The translations under genes and the position numbers were made by a program. 64,000 nucleotides of DNA from Paragorgia papillata. Its lineage: Eukaryota; Cnidaria; Anthozoa; Scleralcyonacea; Coralliidae. Position 1 is the first letter of the stretch; every line of letters begins with the position of its first letter. The stretch spans positions 1,612,001 to 1,676,000 of the forward strand of contig JAWNZC010000338.1 in the NCBI GenBank assembly GCA_035771165.1. Reading direction: 5' to 3'. The notes beneath the pieces are model-generated. The model had not been told where the DNA came from, made no database searches, and worked only from the letters and a program-made list of their open reading frames with translations. Below are positions 32,705-45,251 of the stretch, one piece after another.

Positions 32705-33015
32705 CGTGTTTTATCAACCTTGTTGCAAGCTGACAACTGCATGCAGACTTGTTGCATGCGGCTTGTTCACAGCAAGCTTGCAGCAAAGTTGTTGACAACA
32801 GCACTGCTACGGCTCTGTTACGACAACTTGCAGCAAGCCTGTTGACGACATGCAGCATTGCTGCAGCTCTGTCGCAACAACCTACATACAACAAGCTTGT
32901 TGACAACTTGTTGCAGACTTGTCACGACAAGCCACAACAAGCTGAGCGAACACATCCAGGTTCAGACTTGTTGACGACAAATTGTATCAAGGCCGGCAAC
33001 AGACTTGTTACAACT
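32705..33015. repeat. Degenerate CAACAAG / ACTTGTTG repeat field
   Basis: Many short, imperfect copies of ACTTGTTG, GACAACTTG, TTGCAGCAAGC and TGTTGACGAC in both orientations. It looks like an old minisatellite. The 101-codon frame across it is low complexity and not supported. Confidence 0.7.
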
Positions 33016-33186
33016 TGTGCGTTTCATGGCCGTGTAGTTGACTTGACACATTGACATGCACACAAGATTCGACTATATATATAACTTTATCATGTTTTCG
33101 CGGAATGCTGCATGTTACAACAGTTTCGGTGAAGCATGTCCGCTACGTGCAAGAAAGATCAAAAGACTTTTTGTCAGAGATTTTAG

Positions 33187-33363
33187 TCATACTGAAATTC
33201 TGTTCTTTATGTCCTTTTAAAGATATTAAAACATCAATCTCATTTTTCTATCCAGCAGCTCACCTTTTGCTGAATTTAGAAAGAAGTTCAATCCTCTAAT
33301 AATATGCATCTCTTCGACATAGTTTACCTCTACTCTGGCCTAAAAAGTTTTTGAACGTAACTT
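33187..33363. repeat. Dispersed repeat, copy 1 (partner at 62549-62725)
   Basis: ATTCTGTTCTTTATGTCCTT, CCAGCAGCTCACCTTTTGCT and AATCCTCTAATAATATGCAT are shared in the same orientation with the copy near the window's right end, with a few substitutions and small indels. Not coding in a recognisable way. Confidence 0.9.
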
Positions 33364-35606
33364 TAAACAGTTTATAAGCTGTTCATGACTCAACGTTCTG
33401 GTGTCTTGATCAGGGGTTAATCTTTGTGAAGACTGAGGTCCCATATACTTATGCGCTAGAATGAATGCATTTGTTATTCACCAGAATTTTTCTCGCGAAG
33501 TCCCTCAAAATTTAATTCCTAAATATACTAATAAAAAAATTATAGTTTACAAATGAAAAAATACCTTAGGCTTTATTCCAACCATTGTTTTATACGCTTA
33601 GTCACCCAATGTTTGGATCATCAATAGTTGGTGTCATTTGTCCGTTGGGTCAAATGTGTACAAGGTGAATAATGTACCTGCTGCGTATGTTCAAGCATTT
33701 GTTGTTTGTGTGACTCGAATAAAGAAGATCAATGCCACCCACACTGTGGGTCCAACAGAGCTGTGAAAGACTGACGTACTTCATAGAGAAAGTTGACAGG
33801 GGTTTTTCTGATATTGGTTGCTAAACCAGATCCCGCTATGTCATGATTCCGGTTTTACTTGACTATTTACCGATGTTTTGTCAATCACGTGGTCCACTAG
33901 AATACATCATCAAAGGTATATATCAGTAGCAAGCCGAACTTTGCTTTAGCGAATGCGATATATGCACTGATCTCTAAAAAAGACCGGATCCAGCAACCTG
34001 CTGTATATGTTAAGGCCACGCAAAAAATGTAACTCATTTAAAATGTGGCAGTCATCTTGGAGGGACTACTTTGTGGGAACAGCAATGTGGTTTAAATAGG
34101 CAAAGCAGAATTTTCGCGTATTTAGGCAATTTTCTATTCACACAGCAAAGTACGCATTCCAATTATCTAAAGAAGTAAAGCTTGATTAAACTTTTGTATA
34201 CAATATTTAACAACTCATCATAATTTATTGGTGTGTTTTACCATGAAAAATACATTGCTAAAACAAACAGAATCCTTGTGGTTATGCTAAATATAGATAT
34301 TCCATTGTTGGCCAGCCTAAATATCAAAAGTACAGATGTCTGGCACTAGCTCCAGTGCAATTTCTTGGTGTTTTCTTGCACTGTATGTTAAACATTAAAA
34401 AAAAATTAAACTGATTTACAGAAGCAAGTTTAACGCTAATAACAGACCAACTACTGAATATAAAATGACAAAAATAATAATTTAAAATACAGTGTATCAA
34501 ATTATGTAATATTTTATTAATATTTTAACCTAGTTTTACAGCTAGTTAAAGACATTTGAATGGATGATTTGACAGATGTTTTAACCTAGCTATAAAACTA
34601 TACCAGTTAAAAACTTGTGTCCAATCATCCGTTCATAGATTTTCCTCCCGAGACTATTTAGTAACACGTCTTTGCTAAAATATATATTGCACATGCCTGT
34701 TTGTATCTACTGCGCGTGCGCTAGTAGATACTGTGCTATCGCGCTGTTAAATTGTTATGTTAAAAAAAACGCCTTAGGAGCCAATCAAAACATAGAATGA
34801 AACGACAACTGACGACAAAGCACCGAAGCCAAAATAACTATTGTACACCAAGTATTTAGTAAGTCAATGCTATGACAGAGCTAAATTAAAGTGACAAAAA
34901 TGCAAGAAATATTCCAGAAGAGATTGCTTTTACAAATTTAGTAATTTTTTTTCAGTATGAATTGTAGTCAATCTTAAATTGTGATGTACTAGCTAGACGT
35001 TGTTGGAATGACAGCAAAAGTTTTTCAAAGTCTCTTTAAGGTCGTTACACATTCAGAGGAGGCAATTTATATCGCCAACGTATGTGTGCAGCAGTCTCGG
35101 ATCAAGCTTCGTTAATTGAAAAGGGCAGGCTGTGCATTGCCGAAGAGAAATGGATGACCTTCTTCTAAGAAAACAATATGATGTTCCTTTTCAGTGACAA
35201 ATTTTTTTACAACAATCAACCGAGTCATTGCGGCGGAGATACAGCGGTTTTACCATAAAAAAATCCGAGGCTGGCTCTAAGTTCAACCGGGAGGTGAAAA
35301 CCTTGGAGCTGAGCCAGGCTGTTTTGAAAGAGGCCATTTCGTATTGAGAGCACATGAAAACAATGATTGAAGTGGCATTTCAATGAACTTTTCTCAATTG
35401 AAAAATAAGAAACAAAATTAAATCGAGTTCGAAATTCGATTTTTGTCGAAACAAAAGACAAGAAATGGAAAACAAAAAAATACCGTGTTGATATACTCGA
35501 ATCGACATGTATGAAAATACGTTAAACTACAGGCAATCGTGTTTTGTTAATTGAGAACCAGTGTTTTCTATTGGAGATTGTGTTTGACTTTGGTCTCGCG
35601 CCATCT
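33364..35606. other. Unassigned AT-rich spacer, about 2.2 kb
   Basis: No coding family, tandem repeat or TIR pair recognised. Short frames at 35225-35461 have no resemblance. A microhomopolymer-rich region occupies 34380-34560. Confidence 0.4.
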
Positions 35607-36650
35607 AAGGGACTGTTTATACATGAATCCGGATTGAGATGTAGCTCATTCCCGGATTGAGTTAAATCCGGTTCTCATTCAAGATTGAAATTTTGTTCCG
35701 GAATCGTGTAAAGGCCATGCGAGATATCATTCCGGAATGAAAAAATGTGACCGAGAGGACTATAACGAACAACGCATATACGCGTTTTCTAACATTTCTA
35801 GATTTCAGATTTGCCGCGATCTCATTCGCATTAGTCTTCCCACGCGGTTGCGGGAGGCGGGGAAGACTCTGGGAAAATCGAATTTTCAGATGTGATTTTG
35901 GATATCCCGTTGGATATGCGCATGCTCGTTTTGCTTCCGCTTGCCTTAACTGTTGAGTGAAGAAGGCTCGTTTGACGGTTTCCCACGTACAAATCAACAA
36001 AGTTTTTGTCGGTTTTCTCTTTGATTCCGAATGTTTATAATTATAAACCATTCGGGCTTTCGGGAAATTAGCATTTTGCCTTAACGGTAAGTTATATATA
36101 TTACTATGAACAGTTCTTTTGATAACTCCCATAGAGTGTAATAATTAATATCTGATCGAACGAAATGTCTTTGGCCCGTAAAATGTTTGGCCTGGACTCT
36201 GGCGACTCGATTTACTTACTATTCAACAAGACAAAAAGCGAGTAATTATAGTTCGTTTCCATGTGAATATTTTTGAAATTCCCTTGTTTTTGATACTATT
36301 ATCGTAACGGAAAATTGCCGAATTATTAAAACCATTTTCAACGTCAGCCGCCCATTAACTTTCAGTATGAAATACGCACGTTCGATTGTTCCATATCAAA
36401 ACTATTTAAGGGGTAATGTTATAGATCGAAGTCAGTGTATTGATTTATATAAATCTGGGGAGATTTGAAATAACTTGTGGCACTGCAAACATTGCCCGTT
36501 GAGTAATTCCCGACCACTTCCGCGTTATTATGAATTATCTGAAGACAACCCGCAACCGCGTGGCCGGAAGACTACTGGGAACGAGATTGGATTTCCCGCG
36601 GATTTCAATCCTGATTCCTGGAACTCAATTCCCATGTAAACCCGGATTAA
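35607..36650. mobile_element. Putative TIR element of the GTTTACATG type surrounding TIR element E copy 1
   Basis: The left side (GACTGTTTATACATGAATCC, many ATTCCGGA/CCGGATT submotifs) and right side (inverted GTTTACATGGGAATTGAG…GGAAT) look like degenerate inverted ends. TIR element E (35834-36572) sits between them. Ends are too diverged for exact limits. The 156-codon minus frame across the left half is probably fortuitous. Confidence 0.4.
35834..36572 (+). mobile_element. TIR element E, copy 1, TA-flanked
   Basis: Starts GTCTTCCCACGCGGTTGCGG and ends with the inverted GGCCGGAAGAC, flanked by TA at 35832-35833 and 36573-36574, as in Tc1/mariner-type insertions. The interior matches 53506-53700, 57299-57645 and 61423-61634 in order. 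The right TIR has lost about 50 bp compared with the second copy. Non-coding; apparently non-autonomous. Confidence 0.75.
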
Positions 36651-37030
36651 AACGAAACGCTTGGCGCTTGCTACCATGTTATACCCAGGCTACATGTATG
36701 GATGTCATTGCAGCGGCTTTGACAACACTTCAGTAGATTTTTCCCATGTACTCACTACGACTTTTCAGTAGCCCGAGTGAACGTGACCAGGCGTCTTGTT
36801 TAATTATAGCTTTAATTAAATTATTCATTGCTCACTTCGAGAACTCGAAAAGGCGGTATTCATGCGTATAGGCTCCCACTCACATCAGATTCCTATCAGT
36901 TCATGACTCGCCAGGCCATCGTGCATTTTCGATAAGTTCTATATAAATTTAAAGGATCTTTTACGACGGGGACCTTAATATATAGCATCCAGGGCTATCC
37001 GACGTACTTACGGACTGACGTATATATATG
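36598..37030 (+). repeat. Isolated partial copy of the 0.8-kb tandem unit
   Basis: From AACTCAATTCCCATGTAAAC through GTGACCAGGCGTCTTG, AAGGCGGTATTCATGC and GCATCCAGGGCTATCCGACG to GGACTGACGTATATAT it matches the units of the 47.4-53.5 kb array. Probably the single-copy ancestor or a dispersed relative of the array. Confidence 0.9.
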
Positions 37031-38547
37031 TTATTTACCGGCTGGGAGGTCCGTATAGAAAAATATTTGCCCGAGGTCCTAAAAAAGGCCCGAGGCCGTA
37101 GGCCGAGGGACATGCACACTGCATGAAAACGAGCATATTCCTTCGTATTCCGATGTCTATACGGCTTGGAATAAAACACATTTTCTGACAGTTTTCCGAC
37201 CCTGATTACGGGTATGAATATGACCCGTATTGTGCCGTATTCAAGTCGGATTATGGTTGTAAATATACCACATATTCACACCATATTCAAAGTAGAAATA
37301 CTGCCTTCAATATTTCAGAAAAGCAAATTAGCACGGGGTGTAAAAGGTAGAATGTAATATTTGTACTTGGTGTAGTAACTCGTGTTTTACACCCTATTCA
37401 CGGATGCAAAGTAGATCGTTTTGAAATTTTTTTAACTTATCTATATATAATATGGAAAGAAGCTATATTTGCTTCTCGTTGAGATTGTTAACTACAGTAT
37501 TCAATTCAGCCTTTAGGCACCCTACTTATGTGGTACGCCGACTTATACTATGCTGCTTATTTTTCTGTAAATACTTTCTGATCTGAGTTTAACTAATTTA
37601 CTTTTAGCAGATGAATATAACGATATTCCTATAATATTAAAATTTTGAAAACCGGATGCAAATCGTTTCAAAACGCGCTTCCTGTAGTATCCTGTATCAC
37701 CACCGATCTCATACCTGGCGTAGTGGCCGTATATTCCTACTGACCTCGCTAGATGTATACATATATAATTATATCAATGTTGGTGAAGAGATTTAAGATA
37801 ATATCGGGAATGCGCGTGATATATATGCCACTAGTTTTCTAGATTAAACCATTAGAAAAAGAGTGTCTTTTTACTGGGGGGTTTATAAACGAATGGATTA
37901 ATAATCCGGGATAGACTGGAAAAAATTTCGGTTACAAATAACAGACAAAACTACGTTGGTGTTTTATTACCCGTCTTATCACCACACAAGAAAGTTTTAT
38001 TTCTCACGGAAGGTATTTTCTGTTAACAAACAAGTTGGCTTATAACCAGGTGAGCTTTATAATCAATCAGCTTTTCTACGCTATTATCCGATTTCAACTG
38101 AATCTATATCTCTTCCCCTGACCCACGCCATGCACACCCCCCTCCCGCAAGACACACAAAAATATTCATATGCAATACAACTCTTGTTCTATATAATCAT
38201 ATATCAGCTACATAAAATTTATAAAATACAAGTTCAATCTACAATGATGCCTTCGTACGCAGAGTTTCACGCACGTGCTGGTGCATGCAGTGTTATTTGG
38301 TTGACTTTTATATCTACCTCAGCAGATACCTCACCAGGGGATATCAACCTTCCCAGAGTTCCATTTGTACTCATGCACTGGTTTAGACGTCTGCGGCGCA
38401 GGCTACTTGCGTTACAGACTTACAGTGTTACACTTACAGCTGTCACTTTCAAACGCTTTCAGAGACAGTATCAGGTTGGCTCGTTCGAAACCTTGGGTCA
38501 AAGAGTATTCGTAGGATTTGTTTGAGAGTTTCAGTTGTTTGGTCGTT
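37031..38547. other. Unassigned spacer with a foldback-type segment
   Basis: 37031-37140 (CCGTATAGAAAAATATTTGC, GGCCCGAGGCCGTAGGCCGAGG, CTGCATGAAAACG) recurs inverted and diverged at about 46285-46380. The 131-codon frame at 38130-38525 has no family resemblance. This region would hold the promoter of the gene model that follows. Confidence 0.4.
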
Positions 38548-39314
38548 ATGTCTGATCCTAGTTACGCGAACTCCGAAGGAATAGATATAAACGACACGAA
38601 CGTCAGTTTAGAAGACGACGAGGAAAGCATAAATATTAATACCACAGCCCACAGGGGAGACGTTGAATGCTATCCTTCAAGACATTCTTGAACAGCAAAT
38701 GGAGACAAACAGAGTAAGTTGTGCGAAAAATTTATTGATAGTTAAATTTGTTATTCAAATATATTACTTTATTGAGTTAAAACGCAAACCACTTTGACCT
38801 TTACAGAGATTAGACGAACAGAAAGAAGCCAATGACAAGCAACGCGCCTCGCCGCCTCTATGAAAACGTGTCCGGAGCAAGAGTCGTTGGCGCGCTAACT
38901 TCAGTGGCAAGAAAATACTCAAGGCAACTCGTCCATTAGAACGACAGAGAAACGTGCCCATGGATCTTAAGGTTTGTAGGGCATTGCGCCTTTTTTAATT
39001 CAATACCTGTCGACTTGATAAGACCTCGTTAATGTGGGTGATCCTGGCAATTATTTTGTCCTTATAAAACTTTTGATGTGCTTATTTTAAATCGGATAAA
39101 GTCCGTCCCTACTAAGTTTATAATATATAAAGTTAACGATTGGAAAAAAGCGCAAAGGCAGAAGAGACGGACTTGGTTCACTTGCGGTTTCGAATCTAAT
39201 TAACATATAACTTACTGGCGCGAAATATTGATATTAACCTACTGTATTTATACCTAAGCCAGCCCCATTATAATTTCGCTCCAGACGATTTTACTTGTCA
39301 AAGGAAAATCTGAT

Positions 39315-42180
39315 CATGTTTCGTCTGAATGCACACAGATTGTCTATTGTACATTAAAACTAAATAATTAAATTTAGTTACTTCTTAGGATGCAGATTTA
39401 TATGTTTTAATAATAAACTAATTTTATGTTGCAATGATAATCTGGCTCGTGTCCTGATGTTTCGTCTGAATGCACACAGATTGTCTATTGTACATTAAAA
39501 CTAAATAATTAAGTTTAGTTACCTCTTAGGATGCACATTTATAAGTTTTAATAATAAACTAATTTTATGTTGCAATGATAATCTGGCTCGTGTCCTGATG
39601 TTTCGTCTGAATGCACACAGATTGTCTATTGTACATTAAAACTAAATAATTAAATTTAGTTACCTCTTAGGATGCACATTTATAAGTTTTAATAATAAAC
39701 TAATTTTATGTTGCAATGATAATCTGGCTCGTGTCCTGATGTTTCGTCTGAATGCACACAGATTGTCTATTGTACATTAAAACTAAATAATTAAAATTTA
39801 CTCACCTCTTAGGATGCAGATTTATATGTTTTAATAATAAACTAATTTTATGTTGCAATGATAATCTGGCTCCGTGTCCTGATGTTTCGTCTGAATGCAC
39901 ACAGATTGTCTATTGTACATTAAAACTAAATAATTAAATTTAGTCACCTCTTAGGATGCAGATTTATATGTTTTAATAATAAACTAATCTTATGTTGCAA
40001 TGATAATCTGGCTCGTGTCCTGATGTTTCGTCTGAATGCACACAGATTGTCTATTGTACATTAAAACTAAATAATTAAATTTAGTCCCCTCTTAGGATGC
40101 AGATTTATATGTTTTAATAATAAACTAATTTTATGTTGCAATCATAATCTGGCTCGTGTCCTGATGTTTCGTCTGAATGCACACAGATTGTCTATTGTAC
40201 ATTAAAACTAAATAATTAAATTTAGTCCCCTGTTAGGATGCACATTTATATGTTTTAATAATAAACTAATTTTATGTTGCAATGATAATCTGGCTCGTGT
40301 CCTGATGTTTCGTCTGAATGCACACAGATTGTCTATTGTACATTAAAACTAAATAATTAAATTTAGTTACCTCTTAGGATGCAGATTTATATGTTTTAAT
40401 AATAAACTAATTTTATGTTGCAATGATAATCTGGCTCGTCTCCTGATGTTTCGTCTGAATGCACACAGATTGTCTATTGTACATTAAAACTAAATAATTA
40501 AATTTAGTCACCTCTTAGGATGCAGATTTATATGTTTTAATAATAAACTAATTTTATGTTGCAATGATAATCTGGCTCGTGTCCTGATGTTTCGTCTGAA
40601 TGCACACAGATTGTCTATTGTACATTAAAACTAAATAATTAAATTTAGTCCCCTCTTAGGATGCAGATTTATATGTTTTAATAATAAACTAATTTTATGT
40701 TGCAATGATAATCTGGCTCGTGTCCTGATGTTTCGTCTGAATGCACACAGATTGTCTATTGTACATTAAAACTAAATAATTAAATTTAGTTACCTCTTAG
40801 GATGCAGATTTATATGTTTTAATAATAAACTAATTTTATGTTGCAATGATAATCTGGCTCGTCTCCTGATGTTTCATCTGAATGCACACAGATTGTCTAT
40901 TGTACATTAAAACTAAATAATTAAATTTAGTCACCTCTTAGGATGCAGATTTATATGTTTTAATAATAAACTAATTTTATGGTGCAATGATAATCTGGCT
41001 CGTGTCCTTATGTTTCGTCTGAATGCACACAGATTGTCTATTGTACATTAAAACTAAATAATTAAATTTAGTTACCTCTTAGGATGCAGATTTATATGTT
41101 TTAATAATAAACTAATTTTATGTTGCAATGATAATCTGGCTCGTGTCCTGATGTTTCGTCTGAATGCACACAGATTGTCTATTGTACATTAAAACTAAAT
41201 AATTAAATTTAGTTACCTCTTAGGATGCAGATTTATATGTTTTAATAATAAACTAATTTTATGTTGCAATGATAATCTGGCTCGTGTCCTGATGTTTCGT
41301 CTGAATGCACACAGATTGTCTATTGTACATTAAAACTAAATAATTAAATTTACTCACCTCTTAGGATGCAGATTTATATGTTTTAATAATAAACTAATTT
41401 TATGTTGCAATGATAATCTGGCTCGTGTCCTGATGTTTCGTCTGAATGCACACAGCTTGTCTATTGTACATTAAAACTAAATAATTAAATTTAGTTACCT
41501 CTTAGGATGCAGATTTATATGTTTTAATAATAAACTAATTTTATGTTGCAATGATAATCTGGCTTGTGTCCTGATGTTTCGTCTGAATGCACACAGATTG
41601 TCTATTGTACATTAAAACTAAATAATTAAAATTTAGTTACCTCTTAGGATGCACATTTATATCTTTTAATAATAAACTAATTTTATTTTGCAATGGTAAT
41701 CTGGCTCGTGTCCTGATGTTTCGTCTGAATGCACACAGCTTGTCTATTGTACATTAAAACTAAATAATTAAATTTAGTTACCTCTTAGGATGCAGATTTA
41801 TATGTTTTAATAATAAACTAATTTTATGTTGCAATGATAATCTGGCTTGTGTCCTGATGTTTCGTCTGAATGCACACAGATTGTCTATTGTACATTAAAA
41901 CTAAATAATTAAAATTTAGTTACCTCTTAGGATGCACATTTATATCTTTTAATAATAAACTAATTTTATTTTGCAATGGTAATCTGGCTCGTGTCCTGAT
42001 GTTTCGTCTGAATGCACACAGATTGTCTATTGTACATTAAAACTAAATAATTAAATTTACTCACCTCTTAGGATGCAGATTTATATGTTTTAATAATAAA
42101 CTAATTTTATGTTGCAATGATAATCTGGCTCGTGTCCTGATGTTTCGTCTGAATGCACACAGATTGTTTATTGTATACAT
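39315..42180. repeat. 141-bp satellite array, about 21 units, inside intron 3 of the gene model
   Basis: Units contain TTTCGTCTGAATGCACACAG, ATTGTCTATTGTACATTAAA, CTCTTAGGATGCAGATTTAT and TGTTGCAATGATAATCTGGC. TTTCGTCTGAATGCAC (or one-base variants) recurs about 21 times at 140-142 bp intervals from about 39319 to 42142. Shared variants (CACAGCTTG, ATCTTTTAATAA, TTTTATTTTGCAATGG) repeat as a two-unit block around 41440-41990, a sign of higher-order amplification. Units decay after 42180. Confidence 0.97.
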
Positions 42181-42609
42181 GCAGCTGTACATTAAAACTA
42201 AATAATAAAAATTTGTCATATCTTAGGATACACATTGATATATGTCTATAATAAACTAATTATATGTTGCAATGATAATCTGGCTCGTGTTCATCTCTTA
42301 GGATGCACATTTATAAATTAATGATAAACTTAAATTCTATATTGCAATGATAATCTCGCTCGCATGGTTTCATCTAAGAAACAGTGAACTTATCCAATTA
42401 ATAAATATTTTCGCTAGGAAATCAAATGTGTATTGCTAACATTTTAATATGCCTTTTGGTTTTAGAGGCCGTGAGAATTCATTTTAGATCAATAAAAAAA
42501 GTTGCGAATAATTCCGTTACTCACGGAAAAAGAGGAGAATGTGTATTCGTAGCAGGAAAGAACGGTAAGGCATATAATTAATACGTTTTTTTATTGCGCT
42601 CATCACAGG

Positions 42610-42900
42610 ACAGTATGCTTGGTGGAATTATTAAAAGAAACTGCCTACTGTAGCATATGCTACAGTAGGCAGCTACGTGATAACCGCTAGAATACAGGAC
42701 TTGATTGTTATGCACACTTTTATATACTGATCAGTGGTGCTTTTTTGGTGAAATTATTAAAAGAAACTGCTTGGTGGAATTATTAAAAGAAACTGCCTAC
42801 TGTAGCATATGCTACAGTAGGCAGCTACGTGATAACCGCTAGAATACAGGACTTGATTGTTATGCACACTTTTATATACTGATCAGTGGTGCTTTTTCCC
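42610..42900. repeat. Tandem duplication carrying a perfect 32-bp palindrome
   Basis: CTTGGTGGAATTATTAAAAG through GATCAGTGGTGCTTTTT occurs twice, 152 bp apart, almost identical. Each copy has CTGCCTACTGTAGCAT followed by its exact reverse complement (42641-42672 and 42793-42824). It lies within the last intron of the gene model, directly before the exon 4 acceptor. Confidence 0.95.
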
Positions 42901-43339
42901 CCCAGCAGTTGTTAGAAAGGAGGAGAAAACTAGAGGCTACTGAGGAGAACATCAAAAGTTTGGAGCGGTTTTAAAAATTGATTACATGTCAGAGGACGAG
43001 GATGTTTCGGATGGAGATGGTTCGTGTCATCTAAAGTTGAACAGGAGGGCAGACAATGTCACAACATTTTTCAACACCCTGGACAATTGGGCAAGGGAAA
43101 AGAAAAAAGAATATACATATGTCCAAGCCAACCGGTCGAACCAAAGTAGCCAACAAGCCAACAGAAAGCCAACAGAACGGCTTTCTCAGGATAGACCTTG
43201 TGCAACACCACAAAATGGAACTTCTCACCGTGGGACAACTGGGAGGCGAAACGTGAACAGTCAGTCAACTTCCAGAACAACAGCACACAGAAAAATAAAC
43301 TACACAGCACAGGATGTTGTGTCTGCAATCTTTAATTAA

Positions 43340-44973
43340 TGAATATTGTTAGTAAATGACAACAGAACTCATACTGTAGTTAATAGCTCATTTTAGTCGA
43401 TTCTTATTGTTCTTTTTAGCGATGTGTACCCTATACACTCCTAAGATGGCCAGACTAAAACCGAGTAAATTATATTGTTGACTACAAATTCATGGTATCT
43501 ACTGTAACTAGATAGTGACATCAAGAACGAGGTCGCTATCTGTTTTGATGCCTTGATCATGAATTTATGATGAGCAATATAGTTGCCCAATTCCTGGGAA
43601 CCTTGACACAACCATCTCGAGTAATGTACGACAGGAGCGTCTCCAAACGAGGAGAGACCAATCTTAAGGTTGTGCGCGCTGGGAGAAGCAGTGCCCTCAT
43701 ACGATAAAATGCATATAAAATGTGGAACTTATATTAGTCAATGCGCATATGCCAAACCAAGGCCTCCCACATTCGCTAATTGCATGATACTGTATGTAAA
43801 TCGAGTTAGTTAGCTCCCTCCTTCAAATATGAAAAGTTGCCGTTCTTGCATAGAAAATATATTTTGTCTTTTCTTCATGAATTATTGCTGAGTGTTACAA
43901 GTAATAGATAAAATATGAGCGACCAACCTACTGTATATAGGGATTTGAGATAACCCATAAACAGCGCACTCGAATATTTTTCTATTCTATTATTGAATTC
44001 GCCTCTGTTCCAAGATTTAATTTGATAATTCACCTGCGAATATCTATAGTGCAGATAGTATTCTGAGAATGTACAGCAACAATTGTTACTGCAACTAATT
44101 TTCGCAATTTACTTTTCAAACATGGTGGCTAGATTTGCTCAACCGTCTAAGAAAGAAATCGAGAGTATTATATTAGTATCCAATGGTCTCATGTTGAATT
44201 TATAATTAAGAAATGTACATGTAGTAACAAACGGTTGTTTGTTTTTGCGTCGTTTATTATCTGATTTCTTAATTATGAATTCAGTTAGCGCGACCTTTAC
44301 CGGGGTTTCAGAACTCACGCACGTGATCAAATATTTTTCTTTGATTGGCTAATTAACTCATGAATTATTAATGAGTTTGAGAAAATTAATTAACAAATGC
44401 CCAGTCATGAGTATAATGAATAAGGTGTTTCGACGTCGTAGAAACAAAAACAAATAATTTTACATGCGTAAAGCTCTATTTTACTATATCGGTTAACTTG
44501 GATACGACATTGTTAAAGTCAAGGTTTTATTCGCATATACAAATCTTGATTGAATTTTGACAATTTTTTTTAGATTTCCCTCATTATTATTATCATTAAT
44601 AATTTATGTAAAAACATTGCTCTAAGACACATGCTTGCTGTGTGTATGGTACCTTTCTATTAAATTACTGTGATTATACATTTATTCAAATATAGGTAAG
44701 TATAAATACAGATTTAAATAATAATTACTTAACTATGATTGTTTGTAAGACCTAATTTAGTTAAGTATATAGTGTTTATGATATTTGATTAATAATAATT
44801 ATATAGTTTTGATAAATAATACATATACTTGAGAAAAACAGCTTTCGAACGTGAATTTTTCTGTAGTGTTTCTCATTTGAGTACATCTTTATACTTTTAA
44901 TGAATACTTCTTACTTTTATTTTAATACTGTCATACTTCCTTTTGTTGTTTGAAGCTTTGCATGGCGAAAATG
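43340..44973. other. Unassigned spacer
   Basis: No coding family recognised. A hairpin of TGAATTTATAATTAAGAAA and near-complement TTTCTTAATTATGAATTCA spans about 44193-44283. Confidence 0.4.
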
Positions 44974-45050
44974 TATTTTATATAAGAAAGTTTGTAGTCT
45001 TACACCTAGACTTGGATCAAGTCTGTCTCGTCTTACACCATGTTATTTAA

Positions 45051-45151
45051 CAATTATTCGCCGAAGGCGAGGTGAATATCGGTGTATAATAACCGAGATG
45101 AAGTCGAGGTTATTATTCACCGATATTCACTGAGCCTGAGGCGAATAATTG
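45051..45151. repeat. Palindrome, arms about 45 bp, GCCGAAGGCGAG type
   Basis: CAATTATTCGCCGAAGGCGA… pairs with …GCCTGAGGCGAATAATTG; inner GGTGAATATCGGTG pairs with CACCGATATTCAC and AATAACC with GGTTATT. It starts and ends with the same CAATTATT/AATAATTG as the palindrome at 4933-5075. Confidence 0.85.
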
Positions 45152-45251
45152 TTTTAGTATAAATACACATTTTCGTACTTTTAGGAACAACATTTTCTTT
45201 AAAATTGTTAATTTCCTCATCTGTCGCATTGACAACTTGGCTGGCGGCCAT
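45151..45251 (-). pseudogene. Possible N-terminal fragment of a Crypton/KIAA1958-like recombinase ORF
   Basis: From the Met at 45251 the minus strand reads MAASQVVNATDEEINNF then KENVVPKSTK. A short 'DEEIxxF…NTK/STK' leader after an MA start is how Crypton-derived KIAA1958-type proteins usually begin, and the 409-codon recombinase here starts similarly (SEDDIDKLVENKDS…NTNRATK). The fragment is only about 28 residues, so this is weak evidence. It suggests the foldback element may be an internal-deletion derivative of a recombinase element. Confidence 0.35.

Larger units (their letters stand above)
38548..43339 (+). pseudogene. Four-exon gene model of unknown function, carrying a frameshift and two stops
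   Basis: Exon 1, 38548-38713: MSDPSYANSEGIDIND, acidic, then after a +1 shift TGETLNAILQDILEQQ, donor GTAAGT. Exon 2, 38807-38971 (acceptor TTTACAG): RLDEQKEANDKQ, one TGA, then a basic KSRWRANFSGKKILKATRPL segment. Exon 3, 42468-42564: VRIHFRSIKKV, GKRGECVFVAGKN, donor GTAAGG. Exon 4, 42906-43339 (acceptor CCCCCCAG): one TGA, then KIDYMSEDEDVSDGDG, TTFFNTLDNW and a polar S/T/Q/R tail to the stop. Splice phases agree at every junction (0-0, then 1-1), which random frames would rarely do. Acidic head, coiled-coil-like middle and a YMSEDE motif recall uncharacterised cnidarian predicted proteins from memory only. The function is unknown; it may be a decaying gene or belong to an unrecognised transposon. 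Confidence 0.5.

Noticed and set aside
32749..33054. 101-codon ORF rich in A, Q, L and T
   Set aside because: Lies in a degenerate CAACAAG repeat field; both strands are open there for the same reason.
35662..36132. 156-codon minus-strand ORF with a hydrophobic stretch, partly repeated at 53494-53697
   Set aside because: It spans two TIR elements' ends and non-coding interior; the repetition is explained by element E copy 2, and no domain is recognisable.
38130..38525. 131-codon ORF upstream of the gene model
   Set aside because: No recognisable family, no splice link to the downstream exons, composition like surrounding DNA.
39315..42180. Hammerhead ribozyme in the 141-bp satellite
   Set aside because: The minus strand has GACGAAAC and the plus strand CTGATG, but they fall on the same complementary stretch and no CUGANGA partner with a stem II exists on either strand.
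39315..42180. CRISPR-like array
   Set aside because: Units are contiguous 141-bp repeats without unique spacers, in animal DNA with no cas genes.
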